A stretch of 64,000 bases of DNA from Rana temporaria (Eukaryota > Chordata > Amphibia > Anura > Ranidae): assembly GCF_905171775.1 (NCBI RefSeq), contig NC_053492.1:327200720-327264719 (forward strand). The letters are read 5' to 3'. The notes below the pieces were generated by a model. The model worked only from the letters and a program-made list of their open reading frames with translations. It was not told where the DNA came from and searched no databases. The position numbers and the translations under genes were made by a program. Below, in pieces: positions 43,710-55,740 of the stretch (its first letter is position 1; every line of letters starts with the position of its first letter).

Positions 43710-44805
43710 TAACACTGCAAATGCAGCTAAGAGACGGGGGCTTGAGGACCAACAGCTCCAGGACGGGATGTTAACTACCAGATCTGCTAAAAGCAACCAG
43801 GCAGCAGCGGCGGCCAAGTTATTTGTGCATACAGTGTCCAATTCGCCAGCAAAAGGTCATCTCCCCCCAGCTACGTCACAGGCCAAGCCACAGACGGGAT
43901 CTGCGTCTGATAGAAGAAGTCAGGGCCCAGCAGCTGCAAAACCAACCAGCGCTCCTAGTACAGCCAGCGCATCAAGCGTCAAAAATGTGAGTACCAAAGG
44001 GCCGGGGGGAGAAATTTGTGGAACTGTAATTTCATCTACAAACCCGGTAATTTCTGCTATGCCTGCGCCCCCAGTAGTCGCAGAGGAGGAACCCACATTA
44101 AGGGATGTGTTATGTGCAGTTAACTCGTGCAAGGACTACATAGTTCATTTCGATAACCAGCTAATAAGTCTTAAAGAGGAACTGTCAATTATGAATCATG
44201 AGCTGCAAAGGACTGTGGTAAGGACTAATGAACTGGAGGAAAGATTAAGTGCAGTAAAAGACGCTTTGTATCCCCTTCAGGGTGAACTCAGGGGGCTCCA
44301 GGAGCAAACAGGCCTCCAAGCAATTAAGTTAGACATAATGGAAAACAGGCTCCGTAGGAACAACGTGAGAGTGATAGGCCTCCCTGAGCGTTGTGAAGGC
44401 CCAAATCCCATAGTTTTTATGGAGGGATGGTGCAGGGAGATCTTCGGTGCTAGTACCTTATCATCATTTTTCTCTATAGAGAGGGCCCACAGGGTCCCCT
44501 TTAAAGCACCTCAGCAAGGGGGGTACCCCAGGCCCATGTTACTGAAGCTTCTCAACTATAATGATAAGATGACTATGCTTCAAAAAGCTCGAGAGCTAGG
44601 AGACATCACATATAATGGAGTAAGGGTCTCAATATATCCTGATTTTTCTCCTGAACTACAGAAGCGCAGAGCTGCGTTTATCTCTATCAAACAGACTTTA
44701 CAAAAATATAAGGTCACATATGCTCTTTTGTATCCGGCCCGACTGAGGGTAACAGCTCTGGGTAGGACTTTCTTTTTTGATGGGAACGTGCATCACAAGC
44801 ACTAA
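43702..44805 (+). CDS. LINE B ORF1: RNA-binding coiled-coil protein
   Basis: 367 codons from the element-supplied ATG (MQPNTANAAKRRGLED). It has a Ser/Ala-rich linker, a coiled coil (SLKEELSIMNHELQRTVVR, then ELEERLSAV), an RRM-like block (RRNNVRVIGLPERCEG, HRVPFKAP) and a C-terminal domain (LLKLLNYNDK, IYPDFSPELQKRRA). Its end (FFFDGNVHHKH) differs from LINE A because ~700 bp of C-terminus plus spacer are deleted. This class binds LINE RNA as trimers. Whether this altered version works is unknown. Confidence 0.85.
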   Translation: MQPNTANAAKRRGLEDQQLQDGMLTTRSAKSNQAAAAAKLFVHTVSNSPAKGHLPPATSQAKPQTGSASDRRSQGPAAAKPTSAPSTASASSVKNVSTKGPGGEICGTVISSTNPVISAMPAPPVVAEEEPTLRDVLCAVNSCKDYIVHFDNQLISLKEELSIMNHELQRTVVRTNELEERLSAVKDALYPLQGELRGLQEQTGLQAIKLDIMENRLRRNNVRVIGLPERCEGPNPIVFMEGWCREIFGASTLSSFFSIERAHRVPFKAPQQGGYPRPMLLKLLNYNDKMTMLQKARELGDITYNGVRVSIYPDFSPELQKRRAAFISIKQTLQKYKVTYALLYPARLRVTALGRTFFFDGNVHHKH

Positions 44806-44965
44806 TACCTTCGAAGTTTCAGAAGAAGTGGACGGGAAGGGGGCGAGCCAAGAGGAGGAAGGATAGAGCTTGACCTGGGAGACTGCACATTGTGGAGCAG
44901 GATAAATATAGATCTTTGCTACCGGACGGGACTTGACCTATCTGTTACTACATTTATATCCCTAG

Positions 44966-47900
44966 ATGCAGGATAAAACATTGGCTATTACCTCATGGAA
45001 TGTACGAGGCATGGGGGACCCAATTAAAAGAACATCGGTTATGTCACTCCTGGAGGGTGGAATGCCGGGACTCCTGTGCCTACAGGAGACACATTTGACT
45101 AGGGATACAGTCGCTCAGCTAAATAGTCGTAGATTTCAAGCCCAGTACCACTCGGTACACTCCTCCTATTCAAGGGGGGTGAGTGTACTGGTGGGGAGAG
45201 GAACAATGTTCTCTTGTATAAAATCCTGTATTGACGATCAGGGCCGATATATATTCCTTTTTTGTTTAATCGAGAATAGACCATATATTCTGGCTAATAT
45301 TTATATTCCACCCCCATTTAAGTTTGAGGTTCTATATAGGCTCCTTGAGTTTACGTCAGATAAAACCGGAGTCCCAGTGATAGCTGTTGGTGACTATAAC
45401 GAGGTACTGGATAGAAGCCTTGATAGATTTCCTCCCGGGAACAAATCCACTACTCTAACTGAGGGCTGACTGGCAAGGTTCCTGGAGGAAATAGGGCTGA
45501 GGGACATATGGCGCACCTGCAACCCACGGACACGTCAATATTCGTGCTATTCTAGCTCTTATCGAACCCTTTCTAGAATTGAAATGGCGGTGGGTAGCGA
45601 GGAAATACTACCCTTGGTGAAGGGGGTGGAGTATGGCCTCAGGGGGGTTTCGGACCATTCCCCGCTGGTGCTGACAATCAGAATAGGGGTTAAGGCTCCC
45701 CGAAACGAGTGGAAAATTAACCCGGGCTGGCTCGAACTGATTGGTGACTCGGGAGACCTGGCTCCTAGTTTGAAAGAGTACCTACAAATCAACACAGGGT
45801 CGGCACCGACGGGGGTGGTCTGGGACTCTTTGAAAGCTTATCTAAGAGGCCTTTTGATCCAACAGGTAGCAAGAGTCAAAAGAGAAGGCAGAGAGCGAGA
45901 GGGTAAACTTGGATTGGAGGTGGCCCAAGCAGAAGCGAGGTTTATTGAGGAGCCTACTTTAACCGGGCAGAAAGAATGGCTGGGGAAGCAGCTGGAGCAT
46001 AAAACAGCCATCATGAGGAAGCTAGAGAGCAAGAGAATACTACAGAGGCAGTGTAAATTCGGTGAAGGGGAGAAAGGGGGCCGTATGCTATCGCTTTTGT
46101 GCAGAACTAATTCCCCTCCATCAAATGTTCCAGCAATAAGGACAGCAGGGGGAGAAATCTCGACCAATGGCCAAGTGGTGATAAACACGTTTTGCGAGTA
46201 TTACAAAACGTTGTATAAATCCAAAAAAGGGGCGAGGCGTGGTGATATGGAAGATTTCTTTCAAGCAATAACAGTCCCCACGTTGCCAGTGAAGGACATG
46301 CAGGACCTGGAGGCACCAATCACCCTAGAGGAAATAAAGCAAGCAGTGGCTGGCATGCCTAACCAGAAGTCCCCAGGCCCCGATGGGCTCCCAATAGAGG
46401 TATACAGGCGATATGGGGAGGTACTATTACCAGAATTGCTTAGGACCCTGGAGGGGGCAGTTAGCGGGGGGGCACTACCTAGTTCAATGTCGGAAGCGAC
46501 CATAATTGTAATCCACAAGGAGGGGAAGGACCAACTGGACCCTTCATCCTACCGCCCAATATCGCTATTATGCACTGATGTAAAGATCCTGGCCAGAGTA
46601 CTAGCGACTCGTTTAAATAGATGTATTAATTACTTAGTCCATCCAGACCAGTCAGGTTTTATACCAGGTAGAGCAACTAGCACCAATATTAGAAGGCTTT
46701 TTCTGAATTTACAGGCACCAATAGACAACGGGGGCTCTAGAGCGGTGTTGTCACTTGACGCGGCAAAGGCCTTCGATAGCCTAGAATGGTCGTACTTATG
46801 GAAATTGCTAGAAAATTTTGGTTTTGGACCTCTCTTTATTAGCTGGGTTAGATTACTGTATAAGGAACCAAGAGCTAAAGTTAGAATAAACAACATGTTG
46901 TCAGAAGTGTTCCACCTGGAAAGAGGGACGAGACAGGGGTGCCCTCTGTCCCCCCTTTTGTTTGCCCTTGCTATGGAGCCCCTGGCTATTATGGCCAGGA
47001 CGAGGGCGGACATATGGGGGTTCAGAAGACAGATGGGGGAGGACAGGATCGCACTATTTGCAGATGACGTGTTGTTTTTTCTAGGGGACGTGGAAACTTC
47101 ACTAGATAGAGTGATGAAAATGGTCGGGGAATTTGGACAGTTCTCAGGTCTTACTATCAATTGGGAAAAATCTGCCCTGTTACCATTGGACCCACTCGGT
47201 CCTCAGACATTTCCAGGAATCTCGCAACTGAGTGTGGTCACCAAATTAAAATATCTAGGGATCTGGGTTACGAAGGATGTCATGCAATATGCAAATATTA
47301 ATATCGCCCCACTCTTACTTAAATTAAAACAAAAATGTGATATATGGAAACGTTTACCGTTGTCGGTAGCAGGACGCTGCAACTTAATAAAAATGATATG
47401 GCAGCCACAGATACTATATCTGCTCCATAACTCTCCGATCTGGCTAGGGCAAACGTGGTTCAAAAAAATAGAGACGCTATTCAGAGAACTAATATGGAGG
47501 GGGGGTCAAGCCCGGATTAGCCTGCAAACATTACAACTGCCGGTAAAAGAGGGGGGCTTGGCGGTTCCACACCCTAGACTATACTTTGTGGCAGCTCAGC
47601 TGCAGCATCTGGCGGGTTGTGGAACCATGGAGCTAGATAATCCCAATAGCCGATTGCTGCTAGCAGGGAATCCCCATAGGTTACTCGTGGAAGCTTTAGA
47701 GGCAGATTTTTTTTTTACAAATGCCCGACTACAAAATTAGTGAGTAAAATATGGCAGACAGCTAAGGCGATATTGGGGTATACCGGGGTAACAGAATTTT
47801 CCCCTATATGGAATAATAAAAATTTACAGGAAGTGATGAATATAGAGAAACCAGTGGAATGGGAGAGACAGGGTATAACCCGGTTAATACACTTATTCGA

Positions 47901-48714
47901 GGGTGACACCATAAAACCATTTTCTGCATTGGTAAGGGAATATAACATTCCAAATAAGACATTTTATAAATATCTCCAGGTGCGCCATGCCATCCAATCA
48001 CAATTTGCCTCACAGACACTTACATGGACCCAGATTCCCGCCCTCCTCAGATTAATTAAGGCAAGAACAGCGAAAGGCCTAATTTCAGTAATATACATCA
48101 CTCTGGGGACTAAAGCAATAAGCCGAGCGGGCCCCAATAAGAGCAGAGAAGGGTGGGAAAGGGACATCGGGACAGTAACCCCTGAACAGTGGGACAAGAT
48201 CCTGCATCGAGGAGTTTTGGTTTCAATAGCTCCAGCGCAGAGACTGTCCCACCTGTACCTATTGCACAGGGTGTATTATACTCCCCAAAAATTGTTCACA
48301 CTAGGGTGGAGGCAAAACAATGAATGCCCAAGATGTGGAGGTAAACGTGATTTCCTACATATGGTTTGGAGGTGCCCAAAGCTCTACAGCTATTGGGTGG
48401 AGATAACTGAGAGGATTAATAGGGTTTTTGGGTCTTCTCTCGACCCAGTGGCGCTAACCTGCCTGCTAGGATGCATGGAGGACAATCAAGTTACACCTGG
48501 CAACCTGGAAGCAATATTAAGATGCCTTTTTCAGGCACGCAAGATAATAGCTCAAAAATGGCAAGCACATGCCCCCCCGTCCGTAAAAAATTGGGTAGCG
48601 ACCATTAACCTAACCATTTCCAGCGAGAGAGTGTCCTTTACCAGACAAGGGAACTATGGGAAATTTGTGAGACTCTGGGGACCCTGGATGAGGGCTGTGG
48701 GAGATCCCTCATAG
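44966..48714 (+). pseudogene. LINE B ORF2: endonuclease/reverse transcriptase, two lesions
   Basis: ~1249 codons from the ATG at 44966 (MQDKTLAITSWNVRG). Endonuclease motifs are QETH, GDYNEVLD, SRIE (D in LINE A) and SDHSPLV. RT motifs are SYRPISLLCTD, QSGFIPGR, LDAAKAFDSLEW, GTRQGCPLSPLL and FADDVLFF. The CCHC knuckle is CPRC...HMVWRC. Two lesions only: TGA at 45467-45469 where LINE A has CGA (a CpG transition), and a T-run at 47706-47719 whose length shifts the frame for the last 325 codons. The SRID-to-SRIE change may weaken the nuclease. Confidence 0.92.
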
Positions 48715-48763
48715 GGGGACCTAGTGGCGGAGATGCCCTGGTCCATTGGGATTTCACCTCCTC

Positions 48764-49054
48764 TGGCAACAAGGGATAACTACAGTCCAACTGCCCAACC
48801 GCTCTCAATGGGGAGACCCCTGGGGGAGGGGCCTAGTTAGACAGTTCAGACACTTCCCCAGACACTTCACTATGCTACATCAACAATCAACTTTAGGACT
48901 CCAAGTTTGGATAATAGAACAAATCGATAAAACACTCCCCCCAGCTGAAAGATTAAAAAAACTGTGTGCCCGCGAAACATACTGGATCTACAGCCTGGAT
49001 ACCCTCTCGCCTGGCGGCATCAATGAGAGCATTGAAATCTCCACCATCTTATAA
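48764..49054 (+). pseudogene. PLE C-terminal coding end (GIY-YIG region)
   Basis: ~96 codons: VWIIEQIDKTLPPAERLKKL then CARETYWIYSLDTLSPGGIN. This resembles the conserved PLE tail in which a Leu/Arg-Glu pair is followed by WI, L-TL-P and GLNE. The endonuclease catalytic start and the RT are absent. Confidence 0.7.
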
Positions 49055-50337
49055 TATCCATCCCCCACCCACTCCCTTTCCCCCTTTTTTTCCTTCCCCC
49101 CCTCAATAAAACCTTTCCCCCCCCCTTGCCTCTGTTTCTTCCCCCCCCCTTCCCCTTTATAGTTCCATACCCCCCATCATACCATACATTAAAAACCATT
49201 GTTAACACCTTCATTATATATTTTCTACTTTCAGGCCTATCCATAGTCTGGGTTAATTGGCGGGTGTTTCCTTATAGTCTGGTGGGTGTAAGTATTACCT
49301 AAATATGAAAACCAATATCCCGTTCCAAAACCCCCCCCCCCTTCTTTTTCCTCTTTTGCCCCCCCCCCACCTTTCCCAATTCTACATTACCTTCTGGATA
49401 ATACACACGATGTATTATATAATTATGTACATGTATGTGTGTATGTATGTATGTATGTATATATATATGTGCGTGTATATTCGTGCGTTTGTGTGTATAT
49501 GTACATATATATATATTTATTATTGCATATATCTTTTTCTCTATAAGAATATTGTTTGTTCATAACAATGGTTTGTTCGACTGTATAAGCTTTCGTCCAA
49601 AATGGTTTATCCTATTGAATTTTTAGTATCTATATTGCTGTTTTTATTTTGTATCCACTCCTACATGTATGTATACTTTTCCCCACGTTGGTGTGAATAA
49701 AATATATATATATATATCTCCACATCGACCACCTTGCCCCCCCCCCCCCCCCGGTTTCCCTTCCCTTTCCATCCTTGGCCAAAACGCTTTATGTATACAC
49801 CTCTAATTTAATTTAACTCACCCTTAATCTCCTTTAAACCATATTCCTAATTTCCCCTTTCCACCTTTTCCAAAAAAAAAAACCCCAAACGATCCTTAAA
49901 ATATCCCCTCTATATTACATATTTTTGTTGGCCACATATTATTATTATTAATAATTTAATTTCATTATCATCTTCCTTAACCTAAATCCCTTTCTCCTAT
50001 ATAACAAACCCCCCCCCCCCTCCCACCGTTTTTCTTGTACCCACTCTAGTCATAATTTAATCCCTTCCCCAGTCCACTATTAGTCCTTTTTTCTTTAGTC
50101 ATACCTTCCAGTTCATTACCATAACATAATCCCATATTTCTACTATATACACTCTTTCATGCCCACACATTGTTTGTCCCATTGTTATTTTTTGCTTTAC
50201 TTCCGCCTTTTATTTATTTTTCGTGCCAACATCCCCCCGCCCAGCTCTTAGCCCTTAACCTATCGCAGTCTGCCCCCGACTTTCCCCTCCCACCTCCTTA
50301 CCATACAAAGTTTAGCTCCTTCTTCCCCGTCACTAGC

Positions 50338-50400
50338 TTGAGAAAGGAATGCGGCAGCCCTGTCATTCGCTGCCAGCATTCGGAAACGCGTCGCTTTCCT
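50338..50400 (+). ncRNA. Hammerhead-like motif, degenerate
   Basis: CTTGAGAA in place of CTGANGA, a long stem II (GAATGCGGCAGC against GCTGCCAGCATTC), then GGAAAC-GC-GTC. The 3' half is canonical and the 5' core is altered. Confidence 0.4.
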
Positions 50401-50700
50401 GGTGACGTCATCCCCGATCGTCCATCGGTACCCACGCGCCTGCAGTGTCTGCTCAGGATCCCCCTGTCCACCGCCAACCACCGGAAAACCACCAGCGGCA
50501 GAAGGACTGATCCCCTGCACTCCACAGCGCCATACCAGGGACCCGAGGGAGAAACCCACCAGATGACACCCACCTCTCTTCTGGAGAAACTTCTTCTATA
50601 TGCCTTTGATTGACCACCAAAATGTGAGTGGTTTTTAACTTGTGGCTCTTTTAAAATTAAAACTGTTTTAAAGTATTGCACCCAAAGGCGCCTCTTTCCT

Positions 50701-51289
50701 TGTTTTGTCTCCTAGATTTGGAACATGGTTTCTGTTCCCTACTGATGGCAGCCCTGAGTACATACCCCCACTCAAGCATACCCGCACATCTCCCATCACC
50801 ACTATAGCAGCTGGAACTTTTTTCTGATTTCAGATACTTGTTCTATGTGCTGCTTCTTATACTGACTATGCTGCTTCAATGACAATATTCTGGAAAGTCT
50901 TTGCGCATAATTTACTTGTTATACTTATCTGCCTGTGAACCTGCACTCGGTTCTGAGTGCCTTACCATGTGAGTGGTTTTTATTGTTTTTAATAAACACC
51001 CCCTTTTTTGCTACTGAGAGCATTAGATCTCTCCCTCTTTTCTTTTATATGTCCACCATTGCTGATATCTTTCTGAGCCTACTATTGCCATCCGGAGCTG
51101 TTTTATTGACCTGCTGACTGTCAGAATCAGGATCCATGATTGTATACCATGCTTTATGACTCCTTGAGGGTCGAATGATTGAGGTGAGAGGCCATCTGTT
51201 CATCTTGGTGGAGGATCTTTTCCTTTGGTCACTTGATTTGAATCCGCACTGTTTAAAGAAATTCATCTGGATTTCTCTTCCACACAACC
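50701..51289. other. No recognised feature
   Basis: AT-rich sequence with a repeated TGTGAGTGGTTTTTA theme (50634 and 50968) that may be PLE-derived. No gene or clear repeat end. Confidence 0.4.
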
Positions 51290-51930
51290 TCTCCTGTACT
51301 ACACCTGCAGTCTCTGACCCTCTCCTGTAGTAGTAGTATTATTATTATAATACAGGATTTATATAGCGCCAACAGTTTGCACAGCTCTTTTTCAACACGA
51401 GGGCAGACAGTACAGTTACAATACAATTCACGCAGGAGGAATCGGAGGGCCCTGCTTGTTAGAGCTTACAATCTAGTACGTCTGCTGTCTCTGACCATCT
51501 CCTGTAGTACGCCTGCAGTCTCTGACGCTCACCTGTAGTACGCCTACAGTCTCTGACCCTCACCTGTAGTACACCTGCAGTCTCTGACCCTCACCAGTAG
51601 TACGCCTGCAGTCTCTGACCCTCACCAGTAGTACGCCTGCATTCCCTGACCCTCACCTGTAGTATGCCTGCAGTCTTTGACCCTCACCTGCCATACGTCT
51701 GCAGTCCCTGACCCTTTCCTGTAGTCCGCATGCAGTCTCTGAACATCTCCTGTAGTACGCATGCAGTCTCTGACAATCTCTGCTTTCCTATTTAAAAACT
51801 TGGGTCTCATCAAGGCTCAAACAAAAGCAAACCAACCATTTCCTGATCCACCGTCATGTGATCTTCACATTCCCCTTACAGCCGATCATTCTGTCCCCTA
51901 ACAATCGTACTATGCCTGCAGTCTCTAATG
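51290..51930. repeat. Minisatellite, ~32-bp unit, with a short interspersed repeat
   Basis: Units CTGCAGTCTCTGACCCTCAC + CTGTAGTACGC run to about 51790, with one more unit at 51912-51928. At 51326-51478 an interspersed repeat (TTTATATAGCGCCAACAGTT, ending TTAGAGCTTACAATCTAG) preceded by TAG/TAT triplets interrupts the array. It looks like a SINE or LINE 3' tail but I cannot name it. Confidence 0.75.
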
Positions 51931-52760
51931 CCGCGTACACACCATCACTTTATGCGATCTAAAAAAACGACGTTTTGAAAAATGTCAATTTAATTGACCG
52001 TGTGTGGGAGAAAACGTTGTTTTATGTCTTCTGTTTTTATGCTTCAATTTTATGTGTCGTTTTTGCCCAACGTTGTTTTTTGTGTCATAAACATTGACCG
52101 TGTGTAGGTAAAAACTTTGTTTTAAGCCCGCGCATGCTCAGAAGCAAGTTAGGAGACGCCAGCGCTCGTTCTGGTAAAACTACTGTTCAGAATGGATTAA
52201 GCACATTCGTTAGGTCGTTTTCAGCTTATATAGAAGAAAAGAATGTGCTTCTTTACACCCTGCTTTTAAATGCTACACAAAAATGGTCGTTTGTTGCGGC
52301 TGATCTTGTTACAAAGTTATGACAAGCTTTTAACTTGATTATTTCTTGTTAGATAATGTTTAGGTTTGTGTTGTGTTATTTAGGTGTATCTTCCATCTTC
52401 AAACTTTAAAATATATATCTTGGCAACCATTTTGTTTGTGTGTTTTTATTTTGGCCCAAACTTTTGGTGAAATCTATATTTTGGGTTGATTTTGGAGTGT
52501 GTGTGAAGTGGCTGCAACAACATAATTTTTTTTTTAAGTTACCCACAAGCATGTGTTTTTACCTTGTTAATGTTTCCTAAAAGTTTTGTAAAATGGGTCT
52601 GCCCACTCACTAATGATCTCTCAAATAGCAAAAAAATACACATGGTCAAATTTTTATGATAAATCAAAAGTGCATTTATTCTGGCAAAAAATGAATAAAT
52701 AAAATGGTGGCAAACAAAAAACACAACTTAATAAAAACAAAGATGCCAAGGAAGGCAGCA

Positions 52761-52794
52761 CTTGTTCAAGCACTTGAGAGCGTGCTTGAACAAG
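52761..52794. other. Perfect 13-bp hairpin
   Basis: CTTGTTCAAGCAC and GTGCTTGAACAAG, 8-nt loop, just downstream of the MADF gene stop (52856, minus strand). It could be a terminator-like fold, a regulatory hairpin or a remnant palindrome. Confidence 0.5.
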
Positions 52795-53767
52795 GGTCCC
52801 CCAAGCCACCAATCCAGGCTGTGAGTCAACTAAAAATTCCATCAGGGGCACCTTGTTATTTTTTTGTCTTTCTCTTCCCAGCAGCCTTCCCTGCAGTCTT
52901 CCCTGCAGCCTTCCCTGTAGCCCGAGTCCTTGGGGGCTGGGTTCCTGGAGGCGATGTAGTGCCAGGAGCCAGAGCAGCCTCATGAAAAGGAGGACAGGAG
53001 GAGCAATCCGCACAATGTCGGTGTCGTCATCGAGCTGCCCCAGGGATGCCATGCTTATGGCTTTGAAGATGAGGAGTTCGCAGCGCACACGCTGGCTCTG
53101 CTCCAGATTTTGGAGCTTGGCTGCAATGAGCGCTGTGAACCCCTCTACTTCACTGGGTGGCTCTCGGATGGCCGCAGTAGCTTGGCGAAGCAGGACCTGG
53201 GTCTCCTCCTCCATTTGTCGAAGACTCCTGACCCTTTTTGCGGGAGTGCGCAGTGGAGGGATCCGGGAGATGGTATCCCGCCGGCGTGCCTCCTGGGTCC
53301 CACTGGGGCCTGCCACCTCCTGGCTCCCAGTGGGTTCTGCCACCTCCTGCCTTGCAGTTGGCCCTGGCTCCCTGTGGGGCCTGCCTCCCCCTGGCTCCCT
53401 GTGGGGCCTGCCTCCTCCTGGCTTTGCTCTGCCTGTGTATCAAAAAAAGGGACATAGTTTATTTTTGTTTAATAAATTGAGGGGTCTCAAGGATTCCCCA
53501 ATGAACCCTGGGACTCCAGTGAATAAATGTGGGCAGGGAGGACTATACCGGTACTTGATAATTAGCTTCAAAAGCCTGAGTAGTTCATGTTTAAGAAAAT
53601 GTTTATTCACATATACACATTGAAGACAAAAATAAAATTACATCACATTAAAACATTACAAGTATACAAACTTGACCACAATCAGGTCACCGGTTGTGCA
53701 ATCCCCATTTAACAGACGGGGTAAAATATTGGTGAGAGAATTGAAATCATGAGACCGATAGTCTCGA

Positions 53768-53803
53768 GTCTCGACTAGTTTCGCTTTCGCTTCGTCAGGA
53801 GAC
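53768..53803 (-). ncRNA. Hammerhead ribozyme motif, left arm
   Basis: On the minus strand: stem I GTCTC, core CTGACGA, stem II A-GC-GAAA-GC, GAAAC-TA-GTC, then GAGAC closing stem I. Identical to the right-arm copy. Predicted cleavage is after GTC. Confidence 0.7.
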
Positions 53804-54149
53804 AGTCTAAAAACATAACATAAAACAAACATCAGGCATTAAAAACAACACAATTGTTATTCGTAATGGGGGTCTTTTGTGTAGAAAGACTACCCAAAAA
53901 GTATTGTAATACGTAAGGGGAATTTTTTGTCAAATCATGTCTCCTACCTGGAGGCACAGAGGTCCCTTGTTCCCAGAGGGGGAGTCCCAGTTGGACGGTA
54001 AGTCAGTGGGTCACACGTGCACCAAGACCAAGTCTAATGAAACAGACCTGGATAATAAAACGGTAACTAATGAGTTGATTACGTGAGTAAATCTAATAGA
54101 AAAAGGAGCTCTGAAAGGTACAGAGTGTCACGTGCAGTGATGTGAGTCC

Positions 54150-54975
54150 CAAAGGATGGGAGGGGGGGAAAAAAAGGGGGGGGGGAGGGAAAGAGGAAAG
54201 GAGGGGGGGAAGGGGGAGGGGGGGAAAGGAGGGAAAGAAAAGGGGGGGAAGGGGGGGAGGAAAGAGAACGGGGAAAGATTGACAAGAGGGAAAAAAGGGG
54301 GGGGAAGGGAAACAAGGAAGTGCCCGACAAAACCTGGTACATAAATATATGTATACTGTAGCGCATAAAAGGAACCAAATCCAGGTAAAGTCCTACAAAG
54401 GAGTGCATATGTTTGTGCCTGGAGGTCGTGGTGAAACACCCAGAGTGAGAGTGAGTAGAATGAATAGGGCAAAGGAAACGAGAAAATGGGAAGGGTAAGA
54501 GGAAAAGAGGGGGGGGGGAAGAGGGGGGGGGGAAAGAGGGGGGGAGGGAAGGGAGGGAAAAAGGAAAGTGAGAGGGGGGGGGGGAAGGGGGGAAAAAGGA
54601 AAGTGAGAGGGGGGAAAAAGAAAGGGGAGGGGGAGGGGGAGGGGGGGGAAGGAAACAGGAGGGACAAGAGGAGAGAGAATGTTGGAGGGGGGAGAGAGGA
54701 GGGGAGGGAAAAATTGAAAGAATGCAAGGAAGGGAACCGAAAAGGAAAGGGGGGAGAAAGAAGGTGGGAGGGAAGAAACAGTGGAGTTGGGGGAAGGGGA
54801 AAAGGAGGAGGAAAGGGGGGAGGGAAAGAAAGGTGGGTTGGAAAGGGGGAGGGGGGGAAGGGGTGGGGGAGGAGTGAAAAAGAAGGGGGGGGGGAGGGGA
54901 AGAGGGAGGAGAGAAATGTGGGGAAGGGGGGGAAAGGTAGAATATAAGGAGGAAAAGGAATTTGTGTGAAAGGGG
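54150..54975 (+). repeat. Homopurine tract, left arm
   Basis: ~0.8 kb of almost uninterrupted G and A on the plus strand (GGGGGGAAAG themes) with a non-purine break at about 54330-54480. Complementary to 57905-58770. Long Gly/Glu/Lys or Pro/Phe/Ser-rich frames across it are composition artefacts. Confidence 0.9.
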
Positions 54976-55740
54976 TGGGGGAAACGCCGTGGGGGGAGGG
55001 GGGAGGGAGAGGCGGAACATGCGGATAAGTGAAGATCCAGTGCTATGCGGCCGTAGCCGAAAAGGTCCCATGAACAAAGATGGTGAAAATGACATAAAAG
55101 GTAGCCAGAGCATGCGCCATGGAGTATATAGTGTGAGTGAAACAAAATCACAGTGTGCTAGAAACGAAACGATCATTAAGCCCAAATCCCAAGAAAGGGC
55201 TATATAAAGTCTGATATAGTGTTAGTGTTAATACCTGTGTGCCAAATTGGGCATAGAATATTAAGGGGGTTGTGGGTCCCAGGACATAAGAGTCCTGTGA
55301 ATCTGATCAATGCTCGCAGTAATGGCCAGGTAAACAAGCCAATGCAGAGGACTGGTAATAGTTCAGTTGCCAGTCTGTGGGGGTAACCAGAGAGCGAGCC
55401 TAATAAAACAAGAGATGGTGGTAAAGGATCAGGGGATTGGTATCTATATCTATCCATCCAGTGCTCAATATTGTCTAGTACTTACTTTTAGTTGTGAAGG
55501 TGTGCATATGTCCTGGGACCTGGCTCCTGTGCACTGTGTCCTGCTGAGAGCTGCATTTAAATAGTTCCCTGTCTGCGTCTCAATCAGGAAGGGCTCCTGG
55601 ACGCAGAGAGCGTGCTGGCGTGTGTGGGGCGGGGTCACAGAGAGGCGTGATTGCCTCTAACTGTATGGATAGGTCTGAACTGGTAGTTCAGCTATCCAAT
55701 TAGATGCCCGCTTTACGTATGGCCGGGGGAGGCGCCGACT

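Larger units (their letters stand above)
42301..48763 (+). mobile_element. LINE B, L1/Tx1-type, sister of LINE A
   Basis: A plus-strand LINE with leader (42301-43417), ORF1 and ORF2. The 5' end GTGACCGGATGCAGGAG matches LINE A. The 3' UTR is lost: homology to LINE A stops at 48763 and PLE sequence follows directly, so no 3' TSD can be defined. It is less damaged than LINE A. Confidence 0.9.
48764..50700 (+). mobile_element. Penelope-like element, 3' fragment
   Basis: Begins directly at the LINE B break with a GIY-YIG C-terminal frame, then ~1.6 kb of non-coding sequence. This contains C-runs, a TATG/TA microsatellite (49430-49520), a hammerhead-like motif near 50338-50400 and a tail near 50630-50700. 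The order (protein end, then terminal repeat with ribozyme motif) is that of a 5'-truncated PLE. Its right limit is uncertain. Confidence 0.6.

Noticed and set aside
51290..51790. CRISPR-like regular repeats
   Set aside because: The units are contiguous and diverged, with no unique spacers of fixed length and no cas genes; this is a eukaryotic minisatellite.
54079..55185. 368-codon Pro/Phe/Ser-rich ORF, and its mirror at 57738-58796
   Set aside because: A consequence of the homopurine/homopyrimidine tracts, which rarely form stop codons. It is present in several frames and mirrored between arms.
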